64,000 nucleotides of DNA from Ixodes scapularis (Eukaryota; Arthropoda; Arachnida; Ixodida; Ixodidae): NCBI RefSeq assembly GCF_016920785.2, contig NW_024609857.1, forward strand, positions 64,271,349 through 64,335,348, given 5' to 3'. This document shows positions 12,101 to 27,100 of this stretch, piece after piece. The position numbers and the translations under genes are program-made. Under the pieces are notes generated by a model. It made no database searches and was not told where the DNA came from. It worked only from the letters and a program-made list of their open reading frames with translations. How positions within the stretch are numbered: the first letter of the stretch is position 1; each line of letters starts with the position of its first letter.

Positions 12101-15100
12101 CACGCTTCTTAGTCGTTTACATTAATACATCACATGAGTACACCATGACAAGTCACTGTCGAAGTAAATTCCCCAGGTGTTTTACCGCTTTTCACATACT
12201 CAAGAGGTTAATAACCACAAGAACTATAGCTGGAAGTATTCAGCGCTACGGTATCTGATAGATCCGCCTACTTCAGCGGGTGCCTAAAACAAACAAGTTT
12301 TGTCTTGACCAATATTGGGAATCAAATGGAATTCCATTGGATAAATTAGAAATAACTTCAAATCTGGTGCTAGTGAGCTTCCAATGGCGCCCAATATTTG
12401 ATGGCCATCGGCACCCCAACGGATAAACGGATATCACTTCCAATAAAGTTCCATGGGATTCCAGTGTAGTTTTATATTGGGTATCCATTGGCACCCCATT
12501 AGATAAATTACATACAACTTACAACGAATTAAGTGCTTGTGGGTTTCCAATGTTTCCCAATATCGTGCAGTCATTGGCACACCATTGGATAAATGAGATA
12601 CCATTTACATAAAGTGCCAATGGGCATCAAAGTTTTCAAATATTGGGCAGACATTGGCACAGCATTGGATAAATTCGATATCACTTCTAATGAAGTGCCA
12701 ATAGGCTTCCAGTGTTTTCCAATATTGTGCTCTCATTGGCACCAAATTGGATAAATTGGACACCATTTAAAATAAAGTGTCAATGGGCATCCAATGTTGT
12801 CAAATAATGGGCGGTCATTGACACCCCATAGGATAAATTGGATACCACCTCCAACGAAGCGCCAAGCGGTTTCAAATGTTGTTTAATATTGGGAAGTAAT
12901 TGGCACCCATTGGATAGATTGGATATCATTTTAAATAAAGCACCGATTGGCTCCCAGTGTTGTCCAATATCGGTTAGTCATTGGCGCCACATTGGATAAA
13001 TTGGATACTACTTCAATTTAAATGTTAGTTGGCCTTCAATGTTCTCCAGGTTTGCGCAGTCACAGGCACCCCACTCGATAAATTGGAATCTACTTCCAAT
13101 GGAGTGCTAACAAGCTTCCAACGTTGTCAAAAACTGGGTAGCCATTGTCACCTTACTGCATAACATGTATACTACTTCCAATGAAGTAACAATGGGCTTC
13201 CAATGTTGTCAAATATTAGGCAGTCATTAGAGGCCCTTAACGTGCCCGTCTTACAGGGGTTTAACAGGCATTGCAGACGACGAAAGACGGTGCTGAAATA
13301 GCAGACGATACCAGAGACTGCCGGGCCTTGCTGACGCGTGTCTGTTCGCACGACTAGCAGGCGGTGTCAGATGCCAGATTAGACGCACCGAATGTCACGA
13401 AAGGGAGACGTAGTGAGACACTTGGCTTCCGAGCGTGTTCTGCAGAACAGCCAAGCCAATCCAGCAGTGATAGGCGGGGCACTGATCTGTGGGCTTGACT
13501 TAGAGCAGGCCGTCACCTCCACCTCAATTGAATCGAACGGCGTAAATATCGCACAAAAAAAAAATATTTTCGTAAAATCAACAAAAAAAAATATTTGTCC
13601 CATTTACGCTATTAAACAATTGTAGAGCCCATCCACTTCACGTGAAGATGAAGGACCAGCGAAGCTGTTATCTTTACGACAACCTTACAGCTTTACGACA
13701 TCCATACGATTTACATATGACTGCAATGAAGACACGAACACGACTTCGTTATTTAACTGTCTTTATTTAGTTCTTAGTAACTAAAGTGATCACTGCCTTA
13801 TGGTCACTATGGTAAACCGCCAATGGTTGTATTTTGACTTCGAACGTAAGATCAATACACGTTCTGGTGTTGGTCATTGGTACACGTATACGTGTTGGTA
13901 TACGACTACGTTATGTTCTTCAGTGACTCGAGCTCTTTATCAGCGATGCTGATGAAGAGCCCAAATCGTTTTATCAGTATCGTGGAAGCGAAAAAAAAGA
14001 AGGTTAGAGCGAAGCGTTCTGCCCTCAGCCTCGTCACAGCGCACTCTTAGCTGAGGTAAGTCGGTGACCGTAGATGATAACAAGGAATCAGGACCTCACT
14101 ATCTAATAATGCCAAGGAAGGCTGACTCACCGCGTTGCCCCCTATTTTTATTTATACTTGCCACGACCAATCGGGACGAAGGAGCGCCGTCTAAATGGAA
14201 GTTTTTGTGTTAACATCCATGGACGCATTTTCCGAGATCCTAGCACATAACAGCTTCGCTGTAAAAAAAATCTTCCTATACACCAACTCATGTTTACAAA
14301 CAAACCAGAGCGCCCCTAGCGGACGCCACCGGCGCCGCGCATGCGCGGTGGATGGTGGGCAAGAAGCCCGCCGTCGCCCATAAACAAACCATTGAATTGC
14401 GTTGTTGTCGGCGTCGGTGGGAGTCCCCGTGCTCTTTTTCGCGTTGGAATTGTTGATTCTACGTCCTCCTAACAATGTCTGACCACTTGAGCGGCTTCAG
14501 CAAAACTAACCAGGCAAAACTTTGCGTGGATAATGTCACGTGCGGCGGTTCATTTCACGTGGACGCCGCAGAATGGGCGCAAAAGCCTGACTTCCACGAT
14601 GAGATTCTGCTCGCTATTTTCAGTCGCGACGCCGCTCGGACTGCAAAAGCGTGGACCGTAGTTGAGATGGTGGACGTCGATACTGAAAACCGCAAGTAGA
14701 ATCGGGCATTACAAGCCGGTGATGGCCACTGGTAACAGTGATCGGTATCTTCTTGTATCTGTTTACACTTAGCCTACTCACCCCAACCAGCCTTCAAAAG
14801 TGTTTTGAGGCCTGCACTTAGTTCTTATCGCAATTACCGGCTCAACGTTTGGTTTATGGGCCGCTGTCGTTTGAACGAGCTGACGACAAAAAGCAGCCAA
14901 GTTTGAAAGAGCAGACGACAGTTCGAACGGATGCGCAATGGAGTGCCGGCAAGAAGCACCGCGTCCCGCATCAACAAACCATTCGAATGTCACGTTGTCG
15001 GCGTCTGTGTGAGTATGCATACTCTTTTTCGCGTTGGAATTGTCGATTCTACATCCTCATCGCAATGTCTTACCACTTTAATCACCTGAGCGAAATTGTC

Positions 15101-18100
15101 AAGGCTCGTTATGCCGCTAAACTTTCCGTAAATAATTTGACGTGCGGCGATTCATTCGCATGAACGCCGCAGAATGGACGCCAAAACCATGATGAGATTC
15201 TTCTAGCTATTTTCGGTCGCGACGTCGCTCGTGCTGCAAAAGTGTAGAAGGTAACGGCGATGATCGACGTCGATACTGAAAATCGGAAGCGGGAACAGAC
15301 CAAGCGTAACAAGTCAGTGATGGCAACCGGTACCAATGATCAACATCTTGTATCTACTGTTTACACCGAGCCTACTTAAGTCTTTTGAGGCCTGCAATTA
15401 CTTCTTATTGCAATCACCGGGTCAAAGTTTGGTCGACGGGCCGCTTTTGTTTGAACGAGCAGACGACAAAACCAGACAAGTTTGAAAGAGCAGACGAAAT
15501 TTCGAATGATCAGGCGGCCGTGTGAATTTGAATACGCACTGAACCCGTGGGTGGTCCGGACAACTTGGCGGTTTTCTCTCGTTCATGTTGGAACAAAGCA
15601 AATACATCTGGCGACCACAAAGTGTTGCCCTCAGACGAAATCGTAGTTCGACAGCGTCTGGTTTGCCCCTTTCACGGCTACTATCCACGTCCTCGGACGA
15701 ACGGAGGGGGCAAAAACACATGAAAACTGATCTTCAAACATTTCCAGACTCTCTTGGTACAGCCCCCATCGCAGCATTTTGACGAGAAGGCAGGTTTTTT
15801 GTCTCGTTTCTTCCAAAGGAACACAGGAATGCATGTCTGGCACGGCGACTTCTGCACACCGCCCCAGACCGGAAGTGCGTCCGGCGCGCCACCACCGCGG
15901 CGTGAGGAAATTACACTGCAGAAGCTGTGTTTGAGGGCGAGCCAGATATTTCACCTAAGATACCAGCGTCCCTTGTGCAAAGCATTGGATTACCAACAGA
16001 GAAAGGTTCAAGAGATGTGTCTGCGATACCTCTGTGAGTGTTGACGTTCGCACTTGTCAGGTTTGTGAATTTATTTTGTTAACGCAGTCCTTACCATGTT
16101 TAACTATTCGCCTAAAATATTCCATAAAACTGTTCTTGCTCAATACTGTGATAACATCGATAAGATTCGCTAGCAATTTATACTAAGGTGAAATGAACAA
16201 ACCATTAGCTGCGACATTTTAAGTTTTCTACCACTGTCATTTGGTGACGTTGCTATCTGTTAGATATGAGAAGGGTTTTGTTTCAGCTGGCGAGTATGCG
16301 CTCGTCAGCTGAAACCAAGCATTCGCGCTCGCGACATACGCGATCGCATTTACTTCGCCAACAAAAATGCATACATTGAAGGAGCGATCAAGAACTGGCT
16401 AGCAGTGTTCTTTCAAAAAATGGTAAACAGAAAATGTGCCTTATTATTATTTTTAGTATTTTTTAGAGAAGTGAGTAGGGCTTTAGGCGAGCAAAACAAG
16501 TACAGACTGATATCACGGTGCTTATATTCATCACGAGTCTCTACAATGCAGGGAATGGCACAGACGCATGATCTTGTCTTATAGTGAATCTTTTTTTTTG
16601 GAAGGAAACTCGCGCATTACACGCATAAATGCTCAAGGCCGTGAGCTGACGCGTTGGCTAAATATAACGGAGACTTATTGAGGAGAAGGCGCCCTCTACA
16701 ACACATCCAAGAAGAGAAAGCCTAAGTGCTGAATTTTCCTGCGTCACTAACGAAACACATCGTATAAGCAAAAAATTGACCACGACAACGGCGTCAGCTT
16801 TCGGCCCGGAGTCGCGTTCTTACAGATTAGACACGTGTTCAAAACGAACACTTACGCAGCACTCGTCTCCAATCTGGGGTCTACTTTCGGTCGCCTTCGT
16901 TAGTGGCGGAAGAAAATTCAGAACTTAAGCTTTCTTTTCTAGGAGGTGTTACCTCTAATCGAGGTTTAGGTTGCCCGTCAAAAAAGGTCACCAGATGGAC
17001 GAAATCATCGCAAGTCCTCCGCCGGAACGCGCCAGAAGCCCTTCGTTGGATTGGCACGTAAAAACCCTAAACTTCAATTTGACAGCTGTGCTTTTCGTGT
17101 GTTGTCAGTATCCTCTAAGAACTAATAAGTAGATTTGTTTAATTTGTCTTGTTTTTTTGCAATTAATTATTACGTAACCAAGCACTTGCGTACAAATCTG
17201 CTCGCTTTCAATTTTCGAGGTTATTACTGCTTTCTTCCAATCTGTATAACTGAGGATGGGTTACCTATACGTTTTTGTTCAGATCGAATTCTTGTCTTTC
17301 TTGCATATCTGACGAAAGAATTAATTAAGTATTCTCAAATAAGCAGTGTTCTATCACATATAAGGGTCTTTCAAAAGGGAAGTACTAAACGAGTATGTGA
17401 TGACGTGTCTAACGTACACACGAATGCGTATGATTGAGATAGATGTGCCTGCCTTTATCCAGTCGCTTATGAATCTATACGGATCGATTTATTTCTTCTC
17501 CTGGAAAGGCTTGTGTCTTATTATTTCTTTATTTTTTGTTTTCTTCGACAAGTTTAATAGATGGAAACAGTAACAATTCCTAAATATTTTATCTCTGTAA
17601 TAATGCTCTTTCGCCCAATAAAAGGCAGAACTATTATTACGTGAACATATATTTTAATCGCGTCATGTTTTCTTTGTTCACAAGACGTGAGGTTCGTTCT
17701 GCGTAAACCACCTGCCCGATCTGAATTATTAAGAAAGAAAAACCCCTTCGCTGTTTTAGCGGATAATCACCTTCTCTTCTGTTGTTGCTCTTGTTTTCCA
17801 TTATAACAACACCTTTTGATAAATTATTGTATAAGCTCAGATTTTTACTTGTGTAACGTAACTCTTTTCATTTCGCGACCTGGGAGTTATCTTCTCATCA
17901 AGCTGGAAATCCTGCAGAAACACCTTCCGTTTTGGAAACAAAGTTTTCCAAGGCATCAATGTTTTAAAAAATATCAGTGTGATTTTGCAGCTAAGTGTCA
18001 CGTTCATGCTTTAAAGGGACATGAATTTGTCGTCTTTGTTACTTTGGCTGATTTGCAGTTGACTAAAAGAACCGACATTCATTAGTTCTTTAACAGGGTA

Positions 18101-21100
18101 ATGTCATTGATGAAATAAATGAGGATAATTAATATATTCGACGTGTTAGTTGTCTCTTATGGTAAGGCAAACATAAATGACTTTACTTTTATAATATCTG
18201 ACATCATCCGTATAAAGATATAAAAAGCTACATATGATTCGATAAATCTTCGTTCGTCAGTATTCCTATTACCTATAGAAACAATGCTTTTCCCAAGCAA
18301 TTGTCAACGTTTCTGAAAAGGTGGCCAGTATTGGCGCAGTTCGAGTTTATCCTGCTTAATATAATTGTAAAAGCTGTGATAATATTAAATTAAAAGCTTA
18401 AAATATGGGATAATAATGATTAACACGATTAGAAAAATGATCTATTATGGTTGCCAATGTTGGGGAAAACTGGTATGTAACTAGATAATTACATTGGAAA
18501 AATTGGTTTGTGATTGGAACACAATATTCAAGGAGCAGGAATATAATTATTTAACATCATGGCCCTAAAATGGTTCTGACTGGATACTGATATCGGAAAT
18601 CCTGTCTTTATTTGATAACAATATCGAAAATTCGGGCATAATAGTGGGTACCAAAATCGGAAATTCTGGAGTATCATTCGATAACAATATCGGAAACGCA
18701 TCCCATTATTAAACAGTGATATTGGAAGTCCTGGATTATTATGGTAATACATTATTGGAAATTATGGCGTAATATTGGTTAGAAATATTTGTTTCTGATC
18801 GGATAAATTGGAATGGCAATATTGGAATAATAATGGCAGAAACCCCGGATCGTCGTTGGCCTAATATCGGAACATTCATTGGTCCAACGTTGGAGCGGCT
18901 CGCACCCTAATATTGGGTTCAGTATTGGAATCCAATCAATCCAATATTGTGTCGAATTTGGGCCAACACTGGTGTGCTGCTTGGCTTTCCGTATAAAGCT
19001 ATCTTGCTAAAATACGGAACGTCTAAATTGTAAGGTTTTGTCATTCGCGAAGATGTATTTTGTCGCCGTGCAAGCTGCAATTGTCAGCAAGTAAAGCCCA
19101 TCATAAAGTCTGATGCGAAGAGCATCGCTGCATGTGAAGAAATGGCGTGCATAGTCGCCTACGGGTATTGGACTTACCGTAACGCACGGTTCGGTGTCGT
19201 TTCTGCAGTCGGCGTTGAGGTGAGCCTGGACGGCCTCTTCGAGAGAGCGTATTCCTCTCTTCAGATACAGCCTGAAAACGCACATAAAGTCTTGGGCTTA
19301 GATGTTTCTTCCTGTGCACCACATCCTAAAGCAAAAATGTAAAAAACAAACAAATATCTATTCGGTTTTGAAGTGCCATAGCTTTAAATCTTTCACATTC
19401 ATATAAAGCCTGAGCACCTTCTGAAGAAACACGTACGTGTAAACGTTTGAAACGTTGTGAATGTATACACACCATAATCGTTAAAAACAGATAAATATGA
19501 ACAGCTTGTTTTCGAGACTTTACAGATTAAAAAATATATCCGTGAAGACTGCATTAAAGCGGTTTGTGAAAGTGAGTTATACGGCCAAGCGGACATAATA
19601 TAGAGGGGTAATCGCCATGATAAGTAAACGAATTAGCTGAACTAACTTAATTGACATCTTTAATTAATGAAAATGCGTATATGGTTCCGACTAGAAACAT
19701 GCTGAGCGTCCACAAAAACCACTAAATCAGTCAATTTTAAGAAGACTTGGATAACGCCAGAAGCACGCTGAAGTACTAAAGTTGCCACTCATGCAGGAGC
19801 AAGGCCACCGCGGTGCGATAACGTGCCTGCGCGGTGTTTTCGTCTCAGTCATCATCAGCGATATCCTACCGCCAGTCTTGTGCTTGTTGCACGTGTGGTA
19901 TCGTTAACGCACTACTGCGCTTCTCACGCGCTCAAATTCTTTCTAAAAATTACCAATTCAGTGGTCTTCGATAGCATCCAGCAAGTCTCTAATGGGAACC
20001 ATGCGTTTACCTTCATTAATTAAAAATTTAATTAACATAATTTAGTTCATCATTCGACTCACCGCGACAATTATCCACCCATAATATATCCCCCTGCTCG
20101 TATAACTCACCTCCATAAACCGCATTAATGTAGCTTTAGCGTTTTTTTTTTAATACGTCTGTAAAGTTTCGTAAAATAACATCCTGAAGATTCAGCCGTA
20201 TATTTCTGTAATCATTCAATAATGCAAATATTCGAATCCGGTGGCGGTATTTGCAATTTTTTTTTCACACTATCCTATATAAATTTATCGGTGTTTTGAC
20301 ATTTGTTATGAAGAGATAATTTACGGACGAAATAGATTTGTAAATTTAGGAAACTTCTGCGCTCAATTTGGACACGAACAGAAAAAAAGGGATGCGGACA
20401 AACACGTGTCTGCGTCCCCCTTTTTGTGTCCGTCTCTCTTTGCGCTTACAAGTTTTCTGGGCTTCATGCACCAACTAGCACAAGTCTTGTTAGGTTTGTT
20501 CAATGCGTTTGCATTTGTAAAACATTAACACTGCAAGAATGCCTCACCCGCGATAACAAGGTGGCAACGGGAATCACAGTTGACGGCAATTATACAGAAA
20601 AAAGAGAGCTCAAAAGCTTCAAAGATGTTTTGGGTGGAAAGTCTTCTGGGCCCGACAATGTTACCTATATTTTTCTTATCAGGGTACGCTGAATGCGTTT
20701 CGAAATATCCGTTTGTTTTGTTTTCAAAATCATTGTACGACGGTTAGGGTTGAGACAACTGGAGAACCGCCAGTGTCAAAGCAATTCACAAGAACGGGGA
20801 GAGAGAAGGCATAGGGAGCCACCGTCCAATTTCATTGACTTCAACTGCCTGTAAACGTGTTGAACATATATTATATACTCATTTATCGGCATTCTCAGAT
20901 GAGCATAAAATGTTGTCTAAGCCTCAACATGGCTTCAGAAAAGGTTCCTCGGCTTGTACTCAATTAAATTAAACTATTCACGATTTTTGCCTCGGCGATT
21001 AACACCAGAAAACAACTTGAAGCTATTTTTATCAATTTCTCGAAGGTATTCGATAAGGTACCCCATGAGAAATTAATGCACACATCAAACACAATATTTA

Positions 21101-24100
21101 AAAACACACAGTTAATAAAATGTATCTCTGCATATCTCTCAAACCGTGGACAATGCGTAGTTTTTGGTGAACACTGTTCTGACCGACTTTCTGTGAACTC
21201 TAGCGTTCCCCAGATTTCTGTGCTGAACCCTCTCCTTTCTTTTTGTTTTTTGTGTTTGGTGGCTGTTAATAATGACATAGTACGATATGTTCCTCTGAAA
21301 ATCAAATTGTACGCTGATGACTGCATAATATACTCAGAAGTAGATAATGCTTCGGATCAACTTTTAATAAACAAAGCATTTAAAAATATCGCGACATGGT
21401 GCACGGATTGGCATATGAAAATTAACTTTGAGCGAACGGTTGTTATGAGTATTACTAACAAAAAATACACTTTAAAGTTCGTTTACAGTTTTAATAATAT
21501 CCCCCTATCAGAAGTCACACAATATATATACCTTGGACTGTGGATTACACATAATTTTACTTGGACAAAACAAATCGATTACGTAACATCCAATGCTCTG
21601 CGGAAGTTTTTCTCTCTCAGGAGACCGTTGAAACTTTCTCCCCCTTCCTTACGTCTTCTCACATATAAAACTATAGTACTGCCATCCTTAGATTATGATG
21701 CAATCATTTGGTATTCTCTCACTGAGATTAACATCAGTAAACTTGATCGAGTAAAAAAAAAAGGCCGCTCGCTTTGTTTATAATAACTTTGGGCGGACTT
21801 CAATTACCGAACTTTTAACCAGAGCTGTCCTTGTATGAAAAAAAAAAAAAAAATCGGCATTCTCGAATAAAACCTTTCTACCAGTTAATTAATGGACACT
21901 ATAATATACACCTGTCTGAATTAATCACTTTCTCAACATGATAGGATACACGACAAATGCATGCTCTAACAATAGCTCCTCTTCAGTCGCGTAATAATTG
22001 CTTCAATCATTTATTTTCTGCCGAACAATAACTGAATGGAATGACATCGCGGAGACAGTTGCCATTAGGCCATCATTGTCATTTCGCATCTAAATTATAT
22101 TATCCCCTTTGGCACCGACCAAACGCACTAGAGCAAAAAGAAGCGGTTCCGACCCAAATTACACAATTATCACGATCTGAGAAAAAAAATCTTTAATAGC
22201 TCTAGCTACTCTCGCCCTCCAAGTCCCCTCTCAAAATTTCATGGGACTAATCTAGTTGTCATTGTCCAACGTCCCATAGCAACAAACGTGCGATGATACA
22301 CTTTATCAAGCCCCAGGTGCGCTATATAACAGACCACGCAAATATATGTTTACAGTCTTTGTCATTGAAAATCGCTCACGTTTTTCAATTTCTAATTGTC
22401 GGACCCTATGTAGGATATCGTTCATGAAAGGTAGGATATGATGTTCTATTGTTTCACTTCATAAATTGATTCTGAGAACCGCAAACTACATCGACATTAT
22501 AATATGCGGTAGTCAGTAAAATGTTTTAGAGCGCAGCTCTTAGGCGCCCGTTTCTGGCTTGAGCGGCGTCAGCGTCGGCGTAACCGCGAGACCCCCCCCC
22601 CCCCGAGGATCTCGGGAGGACCTTGGGTTCTTTCGGCAGGACCTCGGAAGGACCTCGGGTTCTTTCGGTAAGACCTCGGGAGGACCTCGGGAGGACCTCG
22701 GGACGACCGCGGGTTCTTTCGGCTGGACCTCGGGTTCCCTTGGGAGGACCTCGGGTACCTTCGGCGACCTCGGGGAGGGGGGAGGGGTCACGTGACCCCC
22801 CCTCCCCAAGGTCACGTAACCCCCCCCCCCCCCCCCCCCGCCCGAGTTCACATGATCCGCCCCCCCCCCCCCCCTCAGTACCCTTCCCTCCTCCTCCTCA
22901 AGAGCTGCGCTCTGATTCGGCGCTACAAGGAGTTGTTAACGGCTTTCACTTTTTTTTATACCTACTTCGCCTCCGTTTGGGTGATGAGGGCGAAGGATTC
23001 AAAAACAGGCGTGTATGGGACGTCGCTCCCTCGAAGGTTGAACAGCCCTACAAATAGAAATCAACGCAAATATTTAACTACCTTAAACAACCCGTATGCA
23101 ATTTCTACGTAAATCGGTGGGCAATACTGGAGTTTTGCATGTTTTCGAGACACTACAACACCGCTAGACTTAAAAATTACGCAAGAACTGAAAGTGCCGT
23201 CTTAGTCATATTTGAGCGAAGCTTTTTTTTAAGCTAACCAACTGAAGCTATACAAAACCTACGTGTAAAATGAATATTTTATCATTGCCACCAGGGGGAG
23301 AGTAAAAATCAACAATGATTTGAATCGTAATTTTAATCGGACAAGCTTTGCCGTGATAACTTAAATTAAGCCATTCCCGCAAGAATAATCCCGAAAATAT
23401 CTTTACATTTACGGCCTATCTATCATTTAGTGTGTTTCTTTTTTTTGCTATGCGTATCTGTTTAAATTTAAATCAAATAATCATAGAAGAAGAAATATTA
23501 ATATAAAAATGAACACGAGCAGACAGCAGTGTTCTTATGAGCATCAGAATTAATTGAAGGGCTAGTTGGTTGCTCTGTCCTGTCCCCTCCTTCTTTTCTT
23601 AGTCCTTTGCGCTTTTAAAACCACCGTCGGGATGTTCTTATGAGCAATCTGAGTTTTGAGCTCTCTTTCTACCTTCCACTTCAGTCGTCAGTTACGTAAA
23701 GCCAATCCGAACGTGAAAGAAAGGAACAAAATTGAGAAGACTAATGTCCTATTGCAATCAAATTACAACAGGAAAGGGAAAGCAAATAGCGACTTTTAGC
23801 TAACTAAAAAAAAATCTAGCTGCTTTTGTTCGAATTTAGCAGGTTTACACAATGAAACGTCGTTAATTAAACTACTTTAAACATACAGTAATTTTTTCGC
23901 AATATTATCAGTGATCGGACGTATATTGGTTAGTTAATCAGCCATGTTTAAAAATACTCTTGCGACGAAGTATCAGTATTATCGAGCTACGTAATTTAAG
24001 TCAAATTAATTTGATTTAAATCAGATACGCGTAATTTCCATCAAGTAGACCAGATTTACTTCATTTTTTTTAAACAATCATGTCTTTATTTTTATTCATG

Positions 24101-27100
24101 ATTGCCATGCAACAGACAGACAGACAGTGTTACCCCCGTGAACCTTAATATCATTCTCCTCGAATTACCTGTTTGATACTAAATATTACTTCCAAGTTTG
24201 CTTAATAAACTTGATTACACCCACGACGCTTCGAGGCGAGCTTATCGAGTGCCACATAGAAGACGAGGGCTGCGCATGACGCAATCGTCAGTGTGGATCG
24301 CCGACCTCAGTAGCTCGACAGGAGCCCCAACAGGACGGCAGATGCATCCGTCTTGGCGATGCCGCGTGCTAGCGTCACGCCTGTTGTAAGATGCAGCCTG
24401 CAAAACGATCTAGAGGTCATTTTCGTCCAAGACCGTCTCTTGGAGAGCGTTGAAAACCCTCGCCTCCCACCGGTCGTATTGCCTGGTCGGACGTCGGATC
24501 GGACGGGTTTCGTCGTGCATGTGCTTCGCGCTTTAAAGTCTGGTGGCGTCATGTCGCCTCCAGAAACTTCCTTCCTCCATGGTGACAGGTTAAGAGTGAA
24601 GTGAACTCCTCTTTCCACTTTAGCAGAGCGAGCGCTGGGGGGAGGTCGCCTCCTCTCCAGCATTTGCTCGGCTCAAGTGGAAAGAGATGGGCAGAGGTCA
24701 CACATCCTCGTCCTCTTTCGCCCAGAATTGATCATCATTTCAAAGTTGGCACCGGCTCTGCTCACACCAAAGTTTTCTACCACGCATTGATACTATATAT
24801 ACCAGAGGTCTCAAACACGCGGCCCACAGGCAATCACCTACGAGTCCCGGTTCCCATGTCTCGAGCGCTGGAAATGGCATGCGCCATAGTGTTCTCATCT
24901 CGTCGATTTATTTTCGCTCCAAAAACAACTCTGCTTTTTAACCTATTCACATAGTTTACACTTATCTGTGATAAATTGCCCTTTGTTTCGCTTTATATTT
25001 TGCTTCCCAGCTTTTTGTAATGCACATTTTCCGCTACTATGATGCAAGTGCGAGCTGTTCGTTGAAGGATGCATTTCGGCTTCGCGAACTCTCAATCAGC
25101 AGGAGAAACTGCTAAAGCTAGAGCTTCGATCTCGGGATTATCGCCTACAAAAAATATTCTCAGTAAAAAATAATTATTTGTTCATGGTGTTGTAATACAA
25201 ATCGTCAGGAAAGCAAGAACTGTGAAATTATCGAATTGTTTCTTTAGAAACATGTTGAGCTTGGTCAATTCCTGAGTGAATTGAGCAACGAGAACGAGAA
25301 CGTACTTGCTCTCTTGTTCTATTAAGAATGCCAGCACGTTGACGGTGCGGTGTCATCTCATTTCATGTGTTTGCATCTGGTCGGTTCCCAAAGTAGTTAT
25401 ATAAACAAATGAAACCTAAAGACGTCACTGGCAAACAACTTTGCGTTTCCAAAACATAAAGCGCGAGGTCTCTTCTCTTTCAAAACTTTTGAACGCCGCC
25501 CCCCCCCCCCCCCCCCCCTCCCATCTTACAATGGCCCTCGGCCCTTCCGGCGTGGGCTATCGGCCCCCACACTCATATGAGTTTGAGACCACTGACATAT
25601 ATGGTGTCTTTAATGGTAGAAAGCTCGCTTTTAAAATCGATGAGAAAGATCGCCGCTTGCATGTAGTAATCTAAAATTTTCATCGAAGGCACACTTTAGG
25701 GGTTCGCATTTTCTCGCGAAATTCCAAGGCCCCCTTCCCGTGAAATACAAAAATGACACCAACGTACTTGCTAGGGTCAACGGTGGATACCGACGCATCG
25801 AGCAGATGAAGGCGTCGTCTGCTTTCGAACGAGTTCATCATCTGGTGGCGTAACGAAATGCGAACGCGGCTCGGATTTCATTAGGCCGAACTGTTTTTTT
25901 TTTTTTTCTCCGGGTAGCGGCACGCCACGCGTCCCACGAGATTGCGGTTTGGTTCCGGATCGGGTTGGATAATAAATGTTCTGTTTCGGTTTTGATGCGG
26001 TTGGGCTAAAAATGTCGGTTTCGATCCGGTTTTCGGTTCGGGCATGTCTCGACAACCCGTCCAAGTATGTACTTACAGGCGATTTCATCCAGTGCTGATA
26101 TTACGATGCCGTCAATATGTTGAGCGGACAGCTTTTCACGGAGTCGTCCAACCTTGCTTTGCCAGGTCTCCCCTAGAGGACGGGCAGAGAGTTGGGTGAC
26201 TCAAAATCGAATCAAGAAATCGTGTTATATAAACCAAATAGAGCATTTCTAAATCTGCTTTAGAGCTTAACTAATAAAAATATTTCACAAATAATTTTAA
26301 AGCAAATTGTAGCTCTCACTTGACTATAAAGACTAGATAACCTCTTTAAGAAGGTGCTGGCGAAATTATATGCTCGACCGGTACGTCAAAGCTGTGGAAA
26401 CTAACAAATTACATCCTTGATGTATTGCAAGTAACGTCAAGAACTAAAAATGTCAAGCACATATAAAACGCCATAGCGACACATTTCAAACCTGAAGATG
26501 AAGGTATTGGCGCGAAGTTGTGCTTGCGCGGGTGTTTAGTCTAGCTTTACTTTGCGTTTATACCTTCTCCGAAGGTTCGTTCGTCTCCACGGCACGGCTC
26601 ATGGCTTCTACCGGAGTCGGGGGGCCCCAAATGGGGGCGAACGTGAAAGCTGTAACAGTACACTTAGTTTATAGAGCAGCCGCATCGAAGATGTTTTGTC
26701 GTGTGCATGTCTGCTTTTGGAATCTCCCCTTCGGAGGTGGTTTTTCTTTCTGTGTAACTTCTATCTCTACAAATGTGTTTTTTATTGTTTATGACTGCTC
26801 TTGTGAGCTTCGTCCAGATTGTGTTCTTTTTTGTGTATGCCCTTGTGTTTGGAATGTTCATATTTGCTTTGGGCTCCTAGCCTTTTAATTGGCTCTAAAA
26901 AAACCTTCTGTGATTGGTTGCCAAAGGTGCTCCAGAGTGCTGCTTAACTCAATATATGCAGCCGCCAAAGGTTCCCTGCCTACCTTGAGGCCTCCCAGAA
27001 GGCAGATATCCAATAAACGCATTATCCATCCATCCATCCCGCAGAGGACTTGGCTCCTGGATACCAAGTCTGAACATCACCCTGCCTCTTAAGGCCAACC

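Larger units (their letters stand above)
14320..15500 (+). repeat. Tandem duplication, ~575-590 bp unit, two copies plus part
   Basis: Copies are aligned by GTTGTCGGCGTC (14403/14995), CTCTTTTTCGCGTTGGAATT (14431/15023), CAATGTCT before the ATG (14472/15063) and GACGTCGATACTGAAAA (14674/15268). TTTTGAGGCCTGCA recurs at 14802 and 15384 and opens a partial third copy. The first copy keeps an open frame (14475-14699); in the second it is broken. Confidence 0.75.

Noticed and set aside
11528..12103. 191-codon minus-strand ORF
   Set aside because: Lys/Phe-rich low-complexity translation with no domain and no splice context. It lies in intron of the same strand but does not fit the enzyme.
22540..23112. 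Frames of up to 144 codons around the minisatellite
   Set aside because: Repeat-driven. The real coding part is the 82-nt exon on the minus strand in a different reading.
24198..24663. Overlapping frames in a GC-rich island (83-118 codons)
   Set aside because: Open on both strands as expected from CpG-rich DNA; no recognisable protein.
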